Below, piece by piece: positions 23,343 through 31,762 of a stretch of DNA of 54,813 bases. Source of the DNA: Bdellovibrionia bacterium (lineage in GTDB: Bacteria > Bdellovibrionota > Bdellovibrionia > Bdellovibrionales > UBA1609); NCBI GenBank assembly GCA_030432925.1, contig JAUILT010000006.1, forward strand, positions 1 through 54,813, given 5' to 3'. A program made the translations under genes and the position numbers. The stretch's first letter is position 1, and each line of letters begins with the position of its first letter. Under the pieces are notes generated by a model, which searched no databases, was not told the origin of the DNA, and saw only the letters and a list, made by a program, of their open reading frames with translations.

Positions 23343-23836
23343 GCCCAAAAGTCCGTAAAGCTATTTACCCAGGAAGCTTTGACCCCATAACTAATGGACA
23401 TGTGGATACTATCCGTCGTTTGGTAAGTCTTTATGATGAGTTAATAGTTCTTGTAGCTAACTCCAGTGACAAAAAATATTTATTTTCTGCAAATGAAAGA
23501 GTGGAGTTAGTGAAAAGGTCTCTTCAAGCTATTTCTGGTGTGAAAGTGAACTCTCACAATGGTTTGACCGTGGAATACGCTAAAGAAGTTGGAGCTAGTG
23601 TGATTATTAGGGGGTTGAGGGCTGTGGCAGATTTTGAATATGAAATGGCTATGGCCAATATGAATAAACACTTAGATCGAGAGATTGAGACTTTGATAGT
23701 ATTTGCTGACCCCCAATATACTTTTGTTTCATCTCGACTTGTCAAAGGTGTTTCCGCTCATACTATTGAAAAGCTAGAGGGCCTTGTGCCATCAGCAGTC
23801 CTTGAAGCCATGAAAAATAAAGTCAGAGGTACATGA
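23339..23836 (+). CDS. coaD: Phosphopantetheine adenylyltransferase CoaD
   Basis: 165 residues. CoaD transfers AMP from ATP to 4'-phosphopantetheine, the penultimate step of coenzyme A synthesis. The nucleotidyltransferase signature YPGSFDPITNGHVDTIRR (residues ~9-26, T/HxGH type) is intact. So are IIRGLRAVADFEYEMAMANMN around residues 87-107 and the C-terminal SSRLVKGVSAH. Cytosolic hexamer in known homologues. Its stop overlaps the aminotransferase start (ATGATG). Confidence 0.96.
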   Translation: MSPKVRKAIYPGSFDPITNGHVDTIRRLVSLYDELIVLVANSSDKKYLFSANERVELVKRSLQAISGVKVNSHNGLTVEYAKEVGASVIIRGLRAVADFEYEMAMANMNKHLDREIETLIVFADPQYTFVSSRLVKGVSAHTIEKLEGLVPSAVLEAMKNKVRGT

Positions 23837-25032
23837 TGCTATCAAAAAGAGTGAGTTGTCTTAAAGGGTCTCCCACCTTAGCATTGGCTGCGAAGGCCAA
23901 AGAACTGAAGGCCGCAGGCAAGGATGTTATATCTTTGTCTGTGGGTGAACCCGACTGGGACACATTTGCTAGCATTAAGAGAGCAGGCATTGCTGCCATT
24001 GAAGGTGGCCAGACGAAGTACACGCCCGCAGGGGGAACTCTTGAGTTGAAAACAGCCATTGCGAGCCAGACATCTTTGGACTTGGGTTTGAAATGGACCC
24101 CGTCAGAGGTGACAGTTTCTTCTGGTGGCAAATATGTGATATTCAGCGCTTTACAGAGCTTGCTGGACCCTGAAGATGAAGTCATAATACCGGCTCCCTA
24201 TTGGGTTTCTTATCCGGATATGGTTCAGTTAGCTGGAGGGGTTCCTGTCATTGCTACGGCAAATAAGTCGACGGATTTTAAACTCAATGGCGATACGCTT
24301 TGTCGCTCAATCACCAATAAAACTAAACTTTTGATTTTAAACTCTCCCAGTAACCCCACCGGAGAGATGTATTCAAAACAGGAGCTGGGTGAGCTGGCAG
24401 AAGTGCTCTCTGCTCACCCTCGTGTGGTTATTTTATCTGATGATATATACAACCGACTTGTATTTAACGATGAGGGGTTGGCCCCCCACCTCTTACATGT
24501 GGCTCCCCATCTGAAAGAGCGAACAGTCATTATTAATGGTGTTTCTAAAACTTATTCTATGACGGGCTGGCGGTTGGGTTGGGCTTTGGGGCCTGCTGAA
24601 CTGATTGAGGCTATGGGGAGGTACCAGTCGCAAAGCACCAGTTGTGCATCTTCGATCACTCAGGCGGCGTCTGTACAGGCTATTGAAGGAGCTGGTCCTG
24701 AATTAAAAGAGGCTCTGAAGCTTCTAAAAAATCGTAGAGATTTTGTCTTCAATAAGTTAAGTGCTCTTGAGGGGGTAGAAGTCACTAAGCCCCAGGGAGC
24801 CTTTTATATTTGGCCGGATATTTCTTCATTTTTTGGTAAGTCTTTTCAAGGTCGAACAGTCAGTGGATCCCATGATTTCTCTCAGGCACTTTTAGAGAGT
24901 GAAATGGTTGTCACGGTTCCGGGAAAGGACTTTGGGCTCGAAGGCTACTTAAGACTTAGCTACGCATTGGGAGAGTCTCGAATGCAGGAGGCTATTGATC
25001 GCCTGCAAAGGTTCACTGCAAGTCTTTCATGA
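23833..25032 (+). CDS. Class I/II aminotransferase, aspartate aminotransferase type
   Basis: 399 residues, PLP-dependent fold type I. Substrate-binding N-terminus (VISLSVGEPDWDT), YTPAGGTLELK, the NSPSNPTGEMYS loop, the DDIYNRLVF strand with the PLP-ring Asp/Tyr, and the Schiff-base Lys239 in GVSKTYSMTGWRLGW are present, as is the C-terminal carboxylate-binding Arg (LRLSYALG). The GVSKTYSMTGWRLG context is that of the thermophile-type aspartate/prephenate aminotransferases (AspC subgroup Ibeta), so Asp or prephenate are likely substrates. It is the last gene of the overlapping run that begins at 14764; an independent sigma-70 promoter follows. Confidence 0.88.
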   Translation: MMLSKRVSCLKGSPTLALAAKAKELKAAGKDVISLSVGEPDWDTFASIKRAGIAAIEGGQTKYTPAGGTLELKTAIASQTSLDLGLKWTPSEVTVSSGGKYVIFSALQSLLDPEDEVIIPAPYWVSYPDMVQLAGGVPVIATANKSTDFKLNGDTLCRSITNKTKLLILNSPSNPTGEMYSKQELGELAEVLSAHPRVVILSDDIYNRLVFNDEGLAPHLLHVAPHLKERTVIINGVSKTYSMTGWRLGWALGPAELIEAMGRYQSQSTSCASSITQAASVQAIEGAGPELKEALKLLKNRRDFVFNKLSALEGVEVTKPQGAFYIWPDISSFFGKSFQGRTVSGSHDFSQALLESEMVVTVPGKDFGLEGYLRLSYALGESRMQEAIDRLQRFTASLS

Positions 25033-25043
25033 CTTAGGTCCTA

Positions 25044-25073
25044 TTGTGCTGGGCCATGATCTGATCGTATAAT
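25044..25073 (+). promoter_or_regulatory. Sigma-70 type promoter of the DUF2802 gene
   Basis: TTGTGC (25044-25049), 18 bases, then a perfect TATAAT (25068-25073). Transcription from about 25080 favours the GTG at 25101 over the GTG at 25074 as the downstream start. Confidence 0.6.
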
Positions 25074-25100
25074 GTGGTTTTGGCAGGGAGGCTTAAGCCT

Positions 25101-26051
25101 GTGAGTGTTTGGGTTTTATTGCAGATTGTTTTGAATGTGCTTTTACTGCTTGGGGTCAGCATTCTCTGGCTACGGCTGAAACGTCCTCCGAAAGATGACC
25201 CTCGGCTGTCTCGTGGGCTCCAACTGCTACAGAGTAAAATCACTGTTCTTGAAGATCTTTCTGATCGTACGGACAAGCAGGTGAATCAGCTTACCAGTCT
25301 TCTAGATCAGAAGACCCGATTATTGCAATCAAAAATCTTTGATGCAGAAGCACAAATTCAAAAAGTTCAGGGATCTATGGATCGCTCCATGGAGGTGGCA
25401 GAGATCTTTCAAGATAAAATTCCTCATGATGAAATTATTGAAAGACAAAATACAGTGAAATATATCCGTGCGGCCCGATTAGCTCATGCTGGGAGTTCAG
25501 TAGAAAAGATTGTTGAAGAAGTGGGAATTCCCAAAGAGCAGGTAGAGTTTATTGTTAAAGTGAATAAAGACAAGCTTATGTTTGACGAGAGCCAGCTACC
25601 AGCCTGGGCGAGTAAAAAAAGCCAGGAAGAACTTGAAGTGGACCTTGAGATGAGTCCAGAGAGCAGGGTTTCAGAGGCTCAGAGCGAGGAGAATTTCACA
25701 AACCGTTATAACATGGATCCTTCTGCGTTTGATCTTCCTCAGGAAAACTATGATTCACTCAAAAGACTTGGCGATGAATTTCGTCAAATTTGTGAAACTT
25801 ACGAAGAAGAGTCTGAAGCTTTAGAAAAAACTGAAGCGTCTCTTAGGCAAAGTGAAACCCCCAGTCAGATTTATCAGGCTGCCAAAAAGGCCACTCGTAA
25901 GCTGGTAGACGGTGTCAGTGAGCTAATGCATGAGCCCTTTCATAATGAGAAGACACAGGTTGAGGAGACCAAGCCTCTCAATGCTAAAGAGCCGGTCAAA
26001 ATTCAAAAAGTGGTGTTTCCTAGAATTGATTTGGATGATTCATTAGGGTGA
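25101..26051 (+). CDS. DUF2802-type membrane-anchored coiled-coil protein
   Basis: About 316 residues from the GTG at 25101 (GGGAGG ten bases upstream); the longer frame from 25074 starts ahead of the predicted transcript. One N-terminal membrane helix (VLLQIVLNVLLLLGVSILWL) is followed by a long coiled coil (~35-105), then a small helix-turn-helix-like unit (YIRAARLAHAGSSVEKIVEEVGI), the conserved DUF2802-type element in which a short repeat proposes a LA-x-x-G-x-s-x-e-x-I pattern. The remainder is acidic. DUF2802 genes are often near motility or chemotaxis genes. The function is unknown. It is immediately followed by a small gene whose TTG start directly follows the stop. Confidence 0.6.
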   Translation: MSVWVLLQIVLNVLLLLGVSILWLRLKRPPKDDPRLSRGLQLLQSKITVLEDLSDRTDKQVNQLTSLLDQKTRLLQSKIFDAEAQIQKVQGSMDRSMEVAEIFQDKIPHDEIIERQNTVKYIRAARLAHAGSSVEKIVEEVGIPKEQVEFIVKVNKDKLMFDESQLPAWASKKSQEELEVDLEMSPESRVSEAQSEENFTNRYNMDPSAFDLPQENYDSLKRLGDEFRQICETYEEESEALEKTEASLRQSETPSQIYQAAKKATRKLVDGVSELMHEPFHNEKTQVEETKPLNAKEPVKIQKVVFPRIDLDDSLG

Positions 26052-26294
26052 TTGGCAGTGAAGCAGTTTTTAACTGGATTGAAGGTTGGAGACAGCGTTG
26101 TAGCTGAAGTGGTTGAAAGTACTGGTGGCCATGACTTCATTGTGAATTTTCATGGAGATTTAATCCGAGTTGCAAATAGGTCTAGTGAGGCTCTGAAGGT
26201 AGGGCAAAAGGTTTCTTTGATTGTCACAGCGATCAGCCCATTTTCATTTAAGCTCAGTCATTCACGGCAAAAAATTTTTGATCGACGGGTATGA
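26052..26294 (+). CDS. Small all-beta hypothetical protein
   Basis: 80 residues, starting at a TTG directly after the preceding stop (or at the GTG at 26058). The sequence LKVGDSVVAEVVESTGG, followed by FIVNFHGDLIRVAN and ALKVGQKVSLIVTAI, reads as a five- to six-stranded barrel like OB/S1-type folds or the N-terminal domain of FliK-like hook-length proteins. No catalytic residues are visible. Close coupling to the DUF2802 gene suggests a shared role. I cannot name the family with confidence. Confidence 0.6.
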   Translation: MAVKQFLTGLKVGDSVVAEVVESTGGHDFIVNFHGDLIRVANRSSEALKVGQKVSLIVTAISPFSFKLSHSRQKIFDRRV

Positions 26295-26321
26295 AGGCAC
26301 TGGTCGAGACACTGGTCCAGT

Positions 26322-26348
26322 TAATGTCTCTGACTTCAGGTCCGATAC
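26322..26348 (+). promoter_or_regulatory. Candidate sigma-28 promoter of the pseudopilin gene
   Basis: TAATGTCT (26322-26329), 11 bases, TCCGATAC (26341-26348). The -10 is identical to that of the first FlaG-like gene and ends six bases before the ATG. GGTCCAGTT (26314-26322), as found upstream of flagellins 3 and 4, abuts the -35. Confidence 0.5.
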
Positions 26349-26354
26349 AATATT

Positions 26355-26861
26355 ATGACAAAAAAACCATTTCACAACTGTAAGGGAATTAGCTTTCCCG
26401 ATGTGATGATTTTAATTTCGGTGCTTTGTGCTGGAGCTGCTTTTGCTTTGCCATACATTTTTCAATCGACGGCGGCTCCGGCGGCTATTGCAAAAGCTCA
26501 ATCAGACCTACAGATCATTGCTGACGCCGTGGCACAACTGGAGAAACACTCTAAAATCAAGGCTGGATACCCTGGCCCCAACCCTTGTGTCAATGACCCC
26601 GAATTTGCCAGTCTCGATACTTGTCGTCTGGGCTTAAAATGTAACGACGGAAAATATAAGGTTTGGAAAGGTCCCTATATTAAAGAGGTTCCTCTGGACC
26701 CTTGGGGACGAAAGTACTACATGGACAATGATTACTATCAAAATGGTGTGGTTTCTCGAGTACTAGGATCTAAAGGGCCTAACGGAGTTCAAGACTACGA
26801 CTCTTCTTCAGATGATATCATTCATGTCCTTTGCAGGGAAGAAAAGGGGCCGGGAGTATGA
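26355..26861 (+). CDS. GspG-like pseudopilin with atypical prepilin motif
   Basis: 168 residues. A short basic leader (MTKKPFHNCKG) is followed by ISFPDVMILISVLCAGAAFA, which fits the type III prepilin signal G|(F/I)xxx(E) cut by PilD-type peptidase. However, position 5 is Asp rather than the almost invariant Glu, and position 1 is Ile. The C-terminal part (GPYIKEVPLDPWGRKYYMDN, then DYDSSSDDI) matches the major type II secretion pseudopilin GspG, including the PxDPWG motif and the acidic calcium loop. It stands apart from any gsp operon, and the ATG directly follows a possible sigma-28 promoter. Its stop overlaps the next gene (ATGA). Confidence 0.7.
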   Translation: MTKKPFHNCKGISFPDVMILISVLCAGAAFALPYIFQSTAAPAAIAKAQSDLQIIADAVAQLEKHSKIKAGYPGPNPCVNDPEFASLDTCRLGLKCNDGKYKVWKGPYIKEVPLDPWGRKYYMDNDYYQNGVVSRVLGSKGPNGVQDYDSSSDDIIHVLCREEKGPGV

Positions 26862-27610
26862 ACCGGAAGGTCCTTTTATCTATTGTAATTCTGGTCGGTG
26901 CCTTGGGGCAGATGTATAACCATTACGTTAACGGAATTTCTTATAACAAGCTTGTTATTCGGGATTCATCTGGCTTTGTGGTTGATGGATTAAAAGTAAA
27001 GATCACCGCCTCTCAAGAAGACATGGAGGCTTATAAGAAACTCATCACTGGTGAGGTAGTCAAAGATATACAATCTCAGCTCAAGGATGTTGAGAAGCAA
27101 CAGCAAGAAATGATGAACAAGCTCGATGATATTGCGGGTATTGATGAGACGTCGACAAAAACCGTTGTCCCCCAGCAGAGCGCATTGCCTCCCTTGCCAG
27201 AGGATTTGACGGAGAGACAAGCACTGGAGGAGCCAATACATTCAGCGCCTCTGCTGGAAGAGGACAAAGAAGCATCTCCTGAGCCTGAGAAGGTAAGTCA
27301 GTTTGATCCCATCAAAGAGTTGGCTGCTAGAAACTTAATGTCTTGTAAAACTAAAAATTCTAAAGGGCGTATTCCTATACTGATCTGGAATTACATTGTG
27401 AGCAAATCATCAACGACAAAGTATGTGACGACAGGGAAGGAGACTCTCCCTCGAATTGCGGTCATTTTATTAAATGATGAAAGCTGTTGGCCCAAGCTTT
27501 GGAGCCAGAACCCGGCACTGGAAAACCCTTATGAAATTCCCTCTGGGCTGACAATCAGTGTGGTTCCAGATACGCCCCGTGTTCCAGCAAATTCTGAAAC
27601 TGCTCAGTGA
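26858..27610 (+). CDS. Hypothetical membrane-anchored protein coupled to the pseudopilin
   Basis: 250 residues from the ATG at 26858, which overlaps the pseudopilin stop. Residues 4-20 are a single membrane helix (VLLSIVILVGALGQMYN), so the bulk is periplasmic. Residues ~55-95 form a coiled coil (IQSQLKDVEKQQQEMMNKLD), ~100-150 are Pro/Glu-rich and probably extended, and the C-terminal ~90 residues look folded, with two Cys (SCKTK and DESCW) that could form a disulphide. Not a recognised Gsp component. Translational coupling suggests a functional partner of the pseudopilin, for example an assembly-platform or minor-subunit role, but this is inference. Confidence 0.6.
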   Translation: MNRKVLLSIVILVGALGQMYNHYVNGISYNKLVIRDSSGFVVDGLKVKITASQEDMEAYKKLITGEVVKDIQSQLKDVEKQQQEMMNKLDDIAGIDETSTKTVVPQQSALPPLPEDLTERQALEEPIHSAPLLEEDKEASPEPEKVSQFDPIKELAARNLMSCKTKNSKGRIPILIWNYIVSKSSTTKYVTTGKETLPRIAVILLNDESCWPKLWSQNPALENPYEIPSGLTISVVPDTPRVPANSETAQ

Positions 27611-27620
27611 CGACCGTTTT

Positions 27621-28331
27621 TTACTTTGTGCTTTCTCTGATGAAACGGGTCATGTAGTAGCGGATCAGGTAGTCCAAATTGATGGGTTTACCGTCATAGG
27701 TCCAGTTCAATTCTCCAAAAGCTCCCCATGAAGCCTTTAAAGTGTCACCATTTTCAGTAGCTTGAGACGGGGAGCCCTCTGCTTGAGGTTGGGGAAAGAA
27801 CTGATTGCCGATGGTGTTGAACCGGATACTTAAAATACCAGGGCCCAGCACTGTGAAGATGAGTTTGTAGCCATTGCGAAAAAGCATAAAGTCGGTAGCG
27901 GTATTGGAGATTCCATAGATCTTTACGGTGCCTAGTGTAGAGCCTTTTAATTGGTTGAAGGCGGCGGCAGATTCTACAAAAGCCGCTTTGAGATCACGCA
28001 TAAAGTCAAAAGTGGCTTCACTCAAGTGTTTGCCAGGGTCAAAGCCTGCGGTCACATCAATAACGCCAGACTCTTCCATGGCTTGCTCTGCTTTTACCAA
28101 GTCTTTAATCCACTCTATTTTATCCACCTGAGTCCCCCTGATAGAAACCACGCGTCCCCGAACAGCCATTGGTCTCAAACGCGTCACAGCATTATCCTTC
28201 CCTGACAGGAGGAAAAAGTCAAGAATCCGTAAGTGGCCCAAGGGGTCTGAGAGGGCTTTCTTTATAGGAAAGTCCAAATCCTCAATTTTCTTTGGTTTCT
28301 TCAAAATCCGGGTTTGACAATCAACAGTCAT
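27621..28331 (-). CDS. Hypothetical protein
   Basis: 236 residues on the opposite strand, convergent with the previous gene and divergent from pal, whose promoter overlaps its first codons. No signal peptide or membrane helix is seen. The protein has a basic N-terminus (RILKKPKKIEDLDF), an alpha/beta centre and a Trp/Tyr-rich end (WTYDGKPINLDYLIRYYMTR). The family is not recognised. The -35 of the divergent pal promoter (28314-28319) lies within its first codons, so the two genes may compete for expression. Confidence 0.6.
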   Translation of the reverse strand: MTVDCQTRILKKPKKIEDLDFPIKKALSDPLGHLRILDFFLLSGKDNAVTRLRPMAVRGRVVSIRGTQVDKIEWIKDLVKAEQAMEESGVIDVTAGFDPGKHLSEATFDFMRDLKAAFVESAAAFNQLKGSTLGTVKIYGISNTATDFMLFRNGYKLIFTVLGPGILSIRFNTIGNQFFPQPQAEGSPSQATENGDTLKASWGAFGELNWTYDGKPINLDYLIRYYMTRFIRESTK

Positions 28332-28341
28332 TTTTTACAAT
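28314..28341 (+). promoter_or_regulatory. Sigma-70 promoter of the pal operon
   Basis: TTGACA (28314-28319), 16 bases, TACAAT (28336-28341). It is the strongest housekeeping-type promoter I could read in the window, placed about 36 bases before the pal ATG. Confidence 0.75.
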
Positions 28342-28376
28342 CAAGGAGGTCTAATTTCATAGAGGAGATATTCATC

Positions 28377-28886
28377 ATGTTTCGATATTTACTATTAGTG
28401 GTTATGGCAGCAGCTCTTGCAATTTCAACGGGCTGTTCTTCCAAAAAGAAAGCTGAAGATGGCGTTAGTGCTGGAGACGTAGAGGGTGATCCCAGTGTCT
28501 CGTCAAAAGACCTTCAGTTTGATCCCATGGGCAGTGACAGCGGCAATATTGCTGGACTTTCCACAATCAACTTTGAGTATGATAAAGCGACTTTGACTGA
28601 GTCGGCCCAGTCAGATCTGGCAAAAAATGCAGAGTGGATTAAGTCCAACCCCAATGTGACTGTCCAGATCGAAGGGCATTGTGATAGCCGGGGTTCTGTG
28701 GAATACAACTTAGCTTTGGGTGAAAGACGGGCCAAGTCTGTGAAAACCTACCTGACCAATCTTGGAGTTGATGGCAAAAGGCTAACCATTATTAGCTATG
28801 GTGAGGAAAAGCCTGTAGCTACAGGTGACTCTGAGTCTATTTACGCTAAAAACCGTCGCGCCAATTTTGTACCTCTCCCTAACTAG
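28377..28886 (+). CDS. pal: Peptidoglycan-associated lipoprotein Pal
   Basis: 169 residues from the ATG at 28377 (AGGAG upstream). A lipoprotein signal with lipobox ISTGC puts the lipid-modified Cys at residue 20, followed by a linker and an OmpA-like peptidoglycan-binding domain: INFEYDKATLTESAQ, then VQIEGHCDSRGSVEYNLALG with the diaminopimelate-binding Asp/Arg pattern (GHxDxxG...N..LxxRRA). Pal anchors the outer membrane to the wall and works with Tol. tolQRAB are not in the window; here pal heads an operon with a DUF4398-like lipoprotein, cpoB, tsaD, rsmA and smpB. Confidence 0.93.
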   Translation: MFRYLLLVVMAAALAISTGCSSKKKAEDGVSAGDVEGDPSVSSKDLQFDPMGSDSGNIAGLSTINFEYDKATLTESAQSDLAKNAEWIKSNPNVTVQIEGHCDSRGSVEYNLALGERRAKSVKTYLTNLGVDGKRLTIISYGEEKPVATGDSESIYAKNRRANFVPLPN

Positions 28887-28906
28887 GCGAGAAGGAGAAG
28901 TCACCT

Positions 28907-29221
28907 ATGAAAGGGCTCGTTGTGACTTTTGTGGGAGCGGCCATGCTATTGGTCCTACCCCTTGGTTGCGCCGGGCCCAAGCCATATGAAGATCACGCCA
29001 TAGCCTATGTGGCACTGAGATCTGCAAAGCAAGCAGAGGCTTCCCGATACTCCCCTGGATACTGGTCCAAGGCAGAACGTCTTTACAGGGAGGGGCAACA
29101 GGCCTATAAGGACAACAGTAATGAAAAAGCAAAAAAACTTTTTCAACTGTCCAAGAGGTACGCAGAAAAAGCGGAGAATGTAACTCGCTTGAGAAAGTTC
29201 CAGACAGGAGGAGTGCCATGA
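28907..29221 (+). CDS. Small DUF4398-like lipoprotein
   Basis: 104 residues, with a GAAGGAG site. The signal peptide ends in the lipobox LPLGC, so the mature lipoprotein starts at Cys21. The rest is a two-helix hairpin (ALRSAKQAEASRYSPGYWSK and ERLYREGQQAYKDNSNEKAK), the pattern of DUF4398 proteins, which are small helical lipoproteins often near OmpA/Pal genes. The segment resembles a single TPR-like repeat. Its stop overlaps the next start (ATGA). Probably periplasmic face of the outer membrane, assisting Pal; this is contextual. Confidence 0.7.
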   Translation: MKGLVVTFVGAAMLLVLPLGCAGPKPYEDHAIAYVALRSAKQAEASRYSPGYWSKAERLYREGQQAYKDNSNEKAKKLFQLSKRYAEKAENVTRLRKFQTGGVP

Positions 29222-29880
29222 CTTGCAGATTGCTGGTAGCTGTACCAATGATTTCTTTTTTGCTCACGGGATGTCTTATGACTCGAGATCAGATTCGTGA
29301 GGGAGCTGCTGGTGCATCTTCTCCCTCCCAGGTTTCTCAGGAGCAGATTAAAAAGGCCGAAACAGCGGCTCGTGTGGATGACCTTGAGTCTCAGATTCGA
29401 TCCAATGTGGGCCGTATGGAAGTTCTTGAGAATGAAATCAATCAGATGAAGCGCCTGGAAATGGAAAAACAGGCTGGCGATGCGGGGGGGGCAGATATTC
29501 AAACTCGGTTTTCCATCTTTGAAGAGGCACTGAAAGGCCTTGAGAAACAAATGCAAGTACTGGCTGCTGAAGTGCAGTCATTAAAGTCTGCCTCTCATTC
29601 TAAGGGCGGGAACAAAATTAAAAAGAAGGGTAATTTTGCGGGGGCTCAAGACGCTTTTATAAAGAAAAATTGGAAGCGTGCTATTGTGGGTTATCAAAAG
29701 TACAGAGACTTGAACCCTAAAGGGAAGTGGTATCCTGAGGCCACGTATAAAATTGGTGTGTCTTTTCAAGAGTTAAAAATGTCCAGCGAAGCTAAGGCTT
29801 TTTTTGAAGAGGTGATCGTCAAGTACCCCAAAGATAAACATGCTCAAAAAGCGAAATATCGTTTAAAGAATTTAAAATGA
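29218..29880 (+). CDS. CpoB/YbgF-like TPR lipoprotein
   Basis: 220 residues. Lipobox LLTGC (Cys19), an N-terminal coiled coil (~45-125, VDDLESQIRSNVGRMEVLEN) and C-terminal TPR repeats (~140-220, AFIKKNWKRAIVGYQKYRDL and YKIGVSFQELKMSSEAKAFF). This is the domain order of CpoB (YbgF), which coordinates peptidoglycan synthesis with Tol-Pal constriction. It differs from Escherichia CpoB in being lipidated and in having fewer repeats. Its position after pal supports the call. The stop overlaps the tsaD start. Confidence 0.8.
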   Translation: MTCRLLVAVPMISFLLTGCLMTRDQIREGAAGASSPSQVSQEQIKKAETAARVDDLESQIRSNVGRMEVLENEINQMKRLEMEKQAGDAGGADIQTRFSIFEEALKGLEKQMQVLAAEVQSLKSASHSKGGNKIKKKGNFAGAQDAFIKKNWKRAIVGYQKYRDLNPKGKWYPEATYKIGVSFQELKMSSEAKAFFEEVIVKYPKDKHAQKAKYRLKNLK

Positions 29881-30932
29881 TTTACAAGAAAGTTTTGGCG
29901 ATTGAAACCAGCTGCGATGACACATCGGTGGCCGTTGTAGGTGGTGATGGTCAAGTTTTTGCTGTTGTTTCTGCTGATCAGGACTTGCAACACCAGCCCT
30001 TTGGTGGCGTTGTTCCTGAAATTGCCAGCCGTAACCATACGTTGCAGGTTCTTCCTCTTGTGGACCAGTGCTTAAGCTCCTGTAGGTTGCGCTTTAAAGA
30101 CATTGATGGCATTGCTGTCACATCGAGGCCGGGCTTGGTTGGTTCACTGATTGTTGGCGTAGTTTGCGCTAAAACACTGGCTTGGAACTATAACTTGCCT
30201 GTCGTTGGAGTGAATCACTTAGAGGGACATTTATTAGCTCCCTTTTTGAGGGATGAAAGTTATCAGCCCCCTTTGGGTTTTGGTTTTCCTTTTGTGGGTT
30301 TAGCAGTGAGTGGAGGGCATACACAGCTTTACCTTGTGAAAGGTGTAGGTGAGTATGAAGTCTTGGGAAAAACCTTGGATGATGCTGCAGGTGAAGCTTT
30401 TGATAAATTTGCAAAACTTGTGGGATTGGGGTTTCCTGGTGGAGTTGCCGTGGATCAAAAAGCCTCTTCAGGAGATTCGACAAAGTACTCCTTTCCAAGG
30501 GCTCTAAAAAATGATGGGACTTTGAGTTACAGTTTTTCTGGGTTGAAAACTTCAGCCCAAAAGGTGATTCAGCAAATGTCAGGTGATCAACTGCAGCAAG
30601 CTTTGCCAGATCTGTGTGCCAGTTATCAGGAGGCTATCGTAGAGGCACTCATGCACAAACTGAATCTAGCTGTAGATCAGCAAGGCGTGAGTCGTGCGAT
30701 TGTTACCGGAGGAGTCAGTGCCAACACTCGGTTAAGAAAGGCTGTTCAAGATTGGGCCGAGAAAAAAGGCATTCAGACAGTGGTTCCCCCTCTTCGGTAC
30801 TGTACAGATAATGCTGCCATGATTGGTTATGCCGGAATTCTTCGGCTGAATAGGGGAGAAATTTCTGGTCATGAGTTGACTCCGTCTCCGAGATCTTATG
30901 AAGAAGACTTTCGGTCTGGAGAGAGTCGTTGA
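29877..30932 (+). CDS. tsaD: tRNA N6-adenosine threonylcarbamoyltransferase TsaD
   Basis: 351 residues. TsaD (Gcp) transfers the threonylcarbamoyl group to A37 of ANN-decoding tRNAs. ASKHA fold signatures: VLAIETSCDDTSVAVV at the N-terminus, the metal-binding HxxxH (VNHLEGHLLAP), AVSGGHTQLYLV, LDDAAGEAFDKFAKL and the C-terminal GGVSANTRLR and CTDNAAMIGYAG. Length and motifs are canonical, so it should be active with TsaB/E partners elsewhere. Start overlaps cpoB by ATGA; stop overlaps the TTG start of rsmA. Confidence 0.96.
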   Translation: MIYKKVLAIETSCDDTSVAVVGGDGQVFAVVSADQDLQHQPFGGVVPEIASRNHTLQVLPLVDQCLSSCRLRFKDIDGIAVTSRPGLVGSLIVGVVCAKTLAWNYNLPVVGVNHLEGHLLAPFLRDESYQPPLGFGFPFVGLAVSGGHTQLYLVKGVGEYEVLGKTLDDAAGEAFDKFAKLVGLGFPGGVAVDQKASSGDSTKYSFPRALKNDGTLSYSFSGLKTSAQKVIQQMSGDQLQQALPDLCASYQEAIVEALMHKLNLAVDQQGVSRAIVTGGVSANTRLRKAVQDWAEKKGIQTVVPPLRYCTDNAAMIGYAGILRLNRGEISGHELTPSPRSYEEDFRSGESR

Positions 30933-31762
30933 GGGACTATGACCGGGAGTTAGCTATTAAAAAACTTCATGCGTTGGGGATCAGCCCCAAGAGGTCATTG
31001 GGGCAGAATTTTCTTATTGGCCGCTCTGTTATTGAAAAAATCATAGATCATATGAAAGGACTTTCTCCAAAGAGCCTTGTTGAAGTAGGGCCTGGGCTAG
31101 GAGCATTGACCGAACCGCTAATGGAAATGTCGACCTCATTGATGGTGATTGAGTTAGACCGGGTTTTTGCAGAAATGTGGAGAAAAAAAGGGTTGAAAGT
31201 GAGTGAAGGGGATGCTCTACGAGTGAATTGGAAGTCTTTTCAGCTTCAGGACGCAACTCTTATTAGCAATCTTCCGTATCAAATTTCATCAAGCTTGGTT
31301 GTGGATAGAAGTGTAAATCCCTATGGCATTCAAAATATGGTTTTGATGTTTCAAAAGGAAGTGGCTCAAAGAATTATGGCCTCCCCAAAAACGAAGGAGT
31401 ATGGTCTGTTAACAGTTATAGCACAGGCTTGCTGGGATATTCGTATGCTGCTAGAAGTGGGTCCTAATGAGTTTTACCCGTCTCCTAACGTGGCTAGTCG
31501 AGTCTTAAGTTTTCAGCGAAAGGCAGAAATACAGGGGGATCTTTTAAAATTTCTGAATTTGGTGAAAACCGGGTTTGCCCAGCGCCGGAAATTATTGCTA
31601 TCTAATCTGAAGCCCATCTATGCGGCGACGAACAGTCGCAGGGAGCAATGGGAAGTTTTATTGATCAGTCTGGGGTATACACCTGGTGTGCGGGCTGAGG
31701 AGATTTCAGTTCAGGACTGGTGGGCGCTTTACAATCGTTTTTTTGATTCAGGAAAAGGTTGA
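30929..31762 (+). CDS. rsmA: 16S rRNA dimethyladenosine transferase RsmA (KsgA)
   Basis: 277 residues from a TTG overlapping the tsaD stop, with GGAGAG six bases upstream. RsmA dimethylates A1518 and A1519 of 16S rRNA. It has SPKRSLGQNFL (family N-terminal motif), SAM motif LVEVGPGLGALTEPL, acidic IELDR, and motif IV ISNLPYQISSSLV (N-L-P-Y catalytic). The C-terminal helical domain is present. The GPNEFYPSPNVASRVL segment is also typical. Normal length. It lies between tsaD and smpB in a coupled operon. Confidence 0.95.
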   Translation: MRDYDRELAIKKLHALGISPKRSLGQNFLIGRSVIEKIIDHMKGLSPKSLVEVGPGLGALTEPLMEMSTSLMVIELDRVFAEMWRKKGLKVSEGDALRVNWKSFQLQDATLISNLPYQISSSLVVDRSVNPYGIQNMVLMFQKEVAQRIMASPKTKEYGLLTVIAQACWDIRMLLEVGPNEFYPSPNVASRVLSFQRKAEIQGDLLKFLNLVKTGFAQRRKLLLSNLKPIYAATNSRREQWEVLLISLGYTPGVRAEEISVQDWWALYNRFFDSGKG

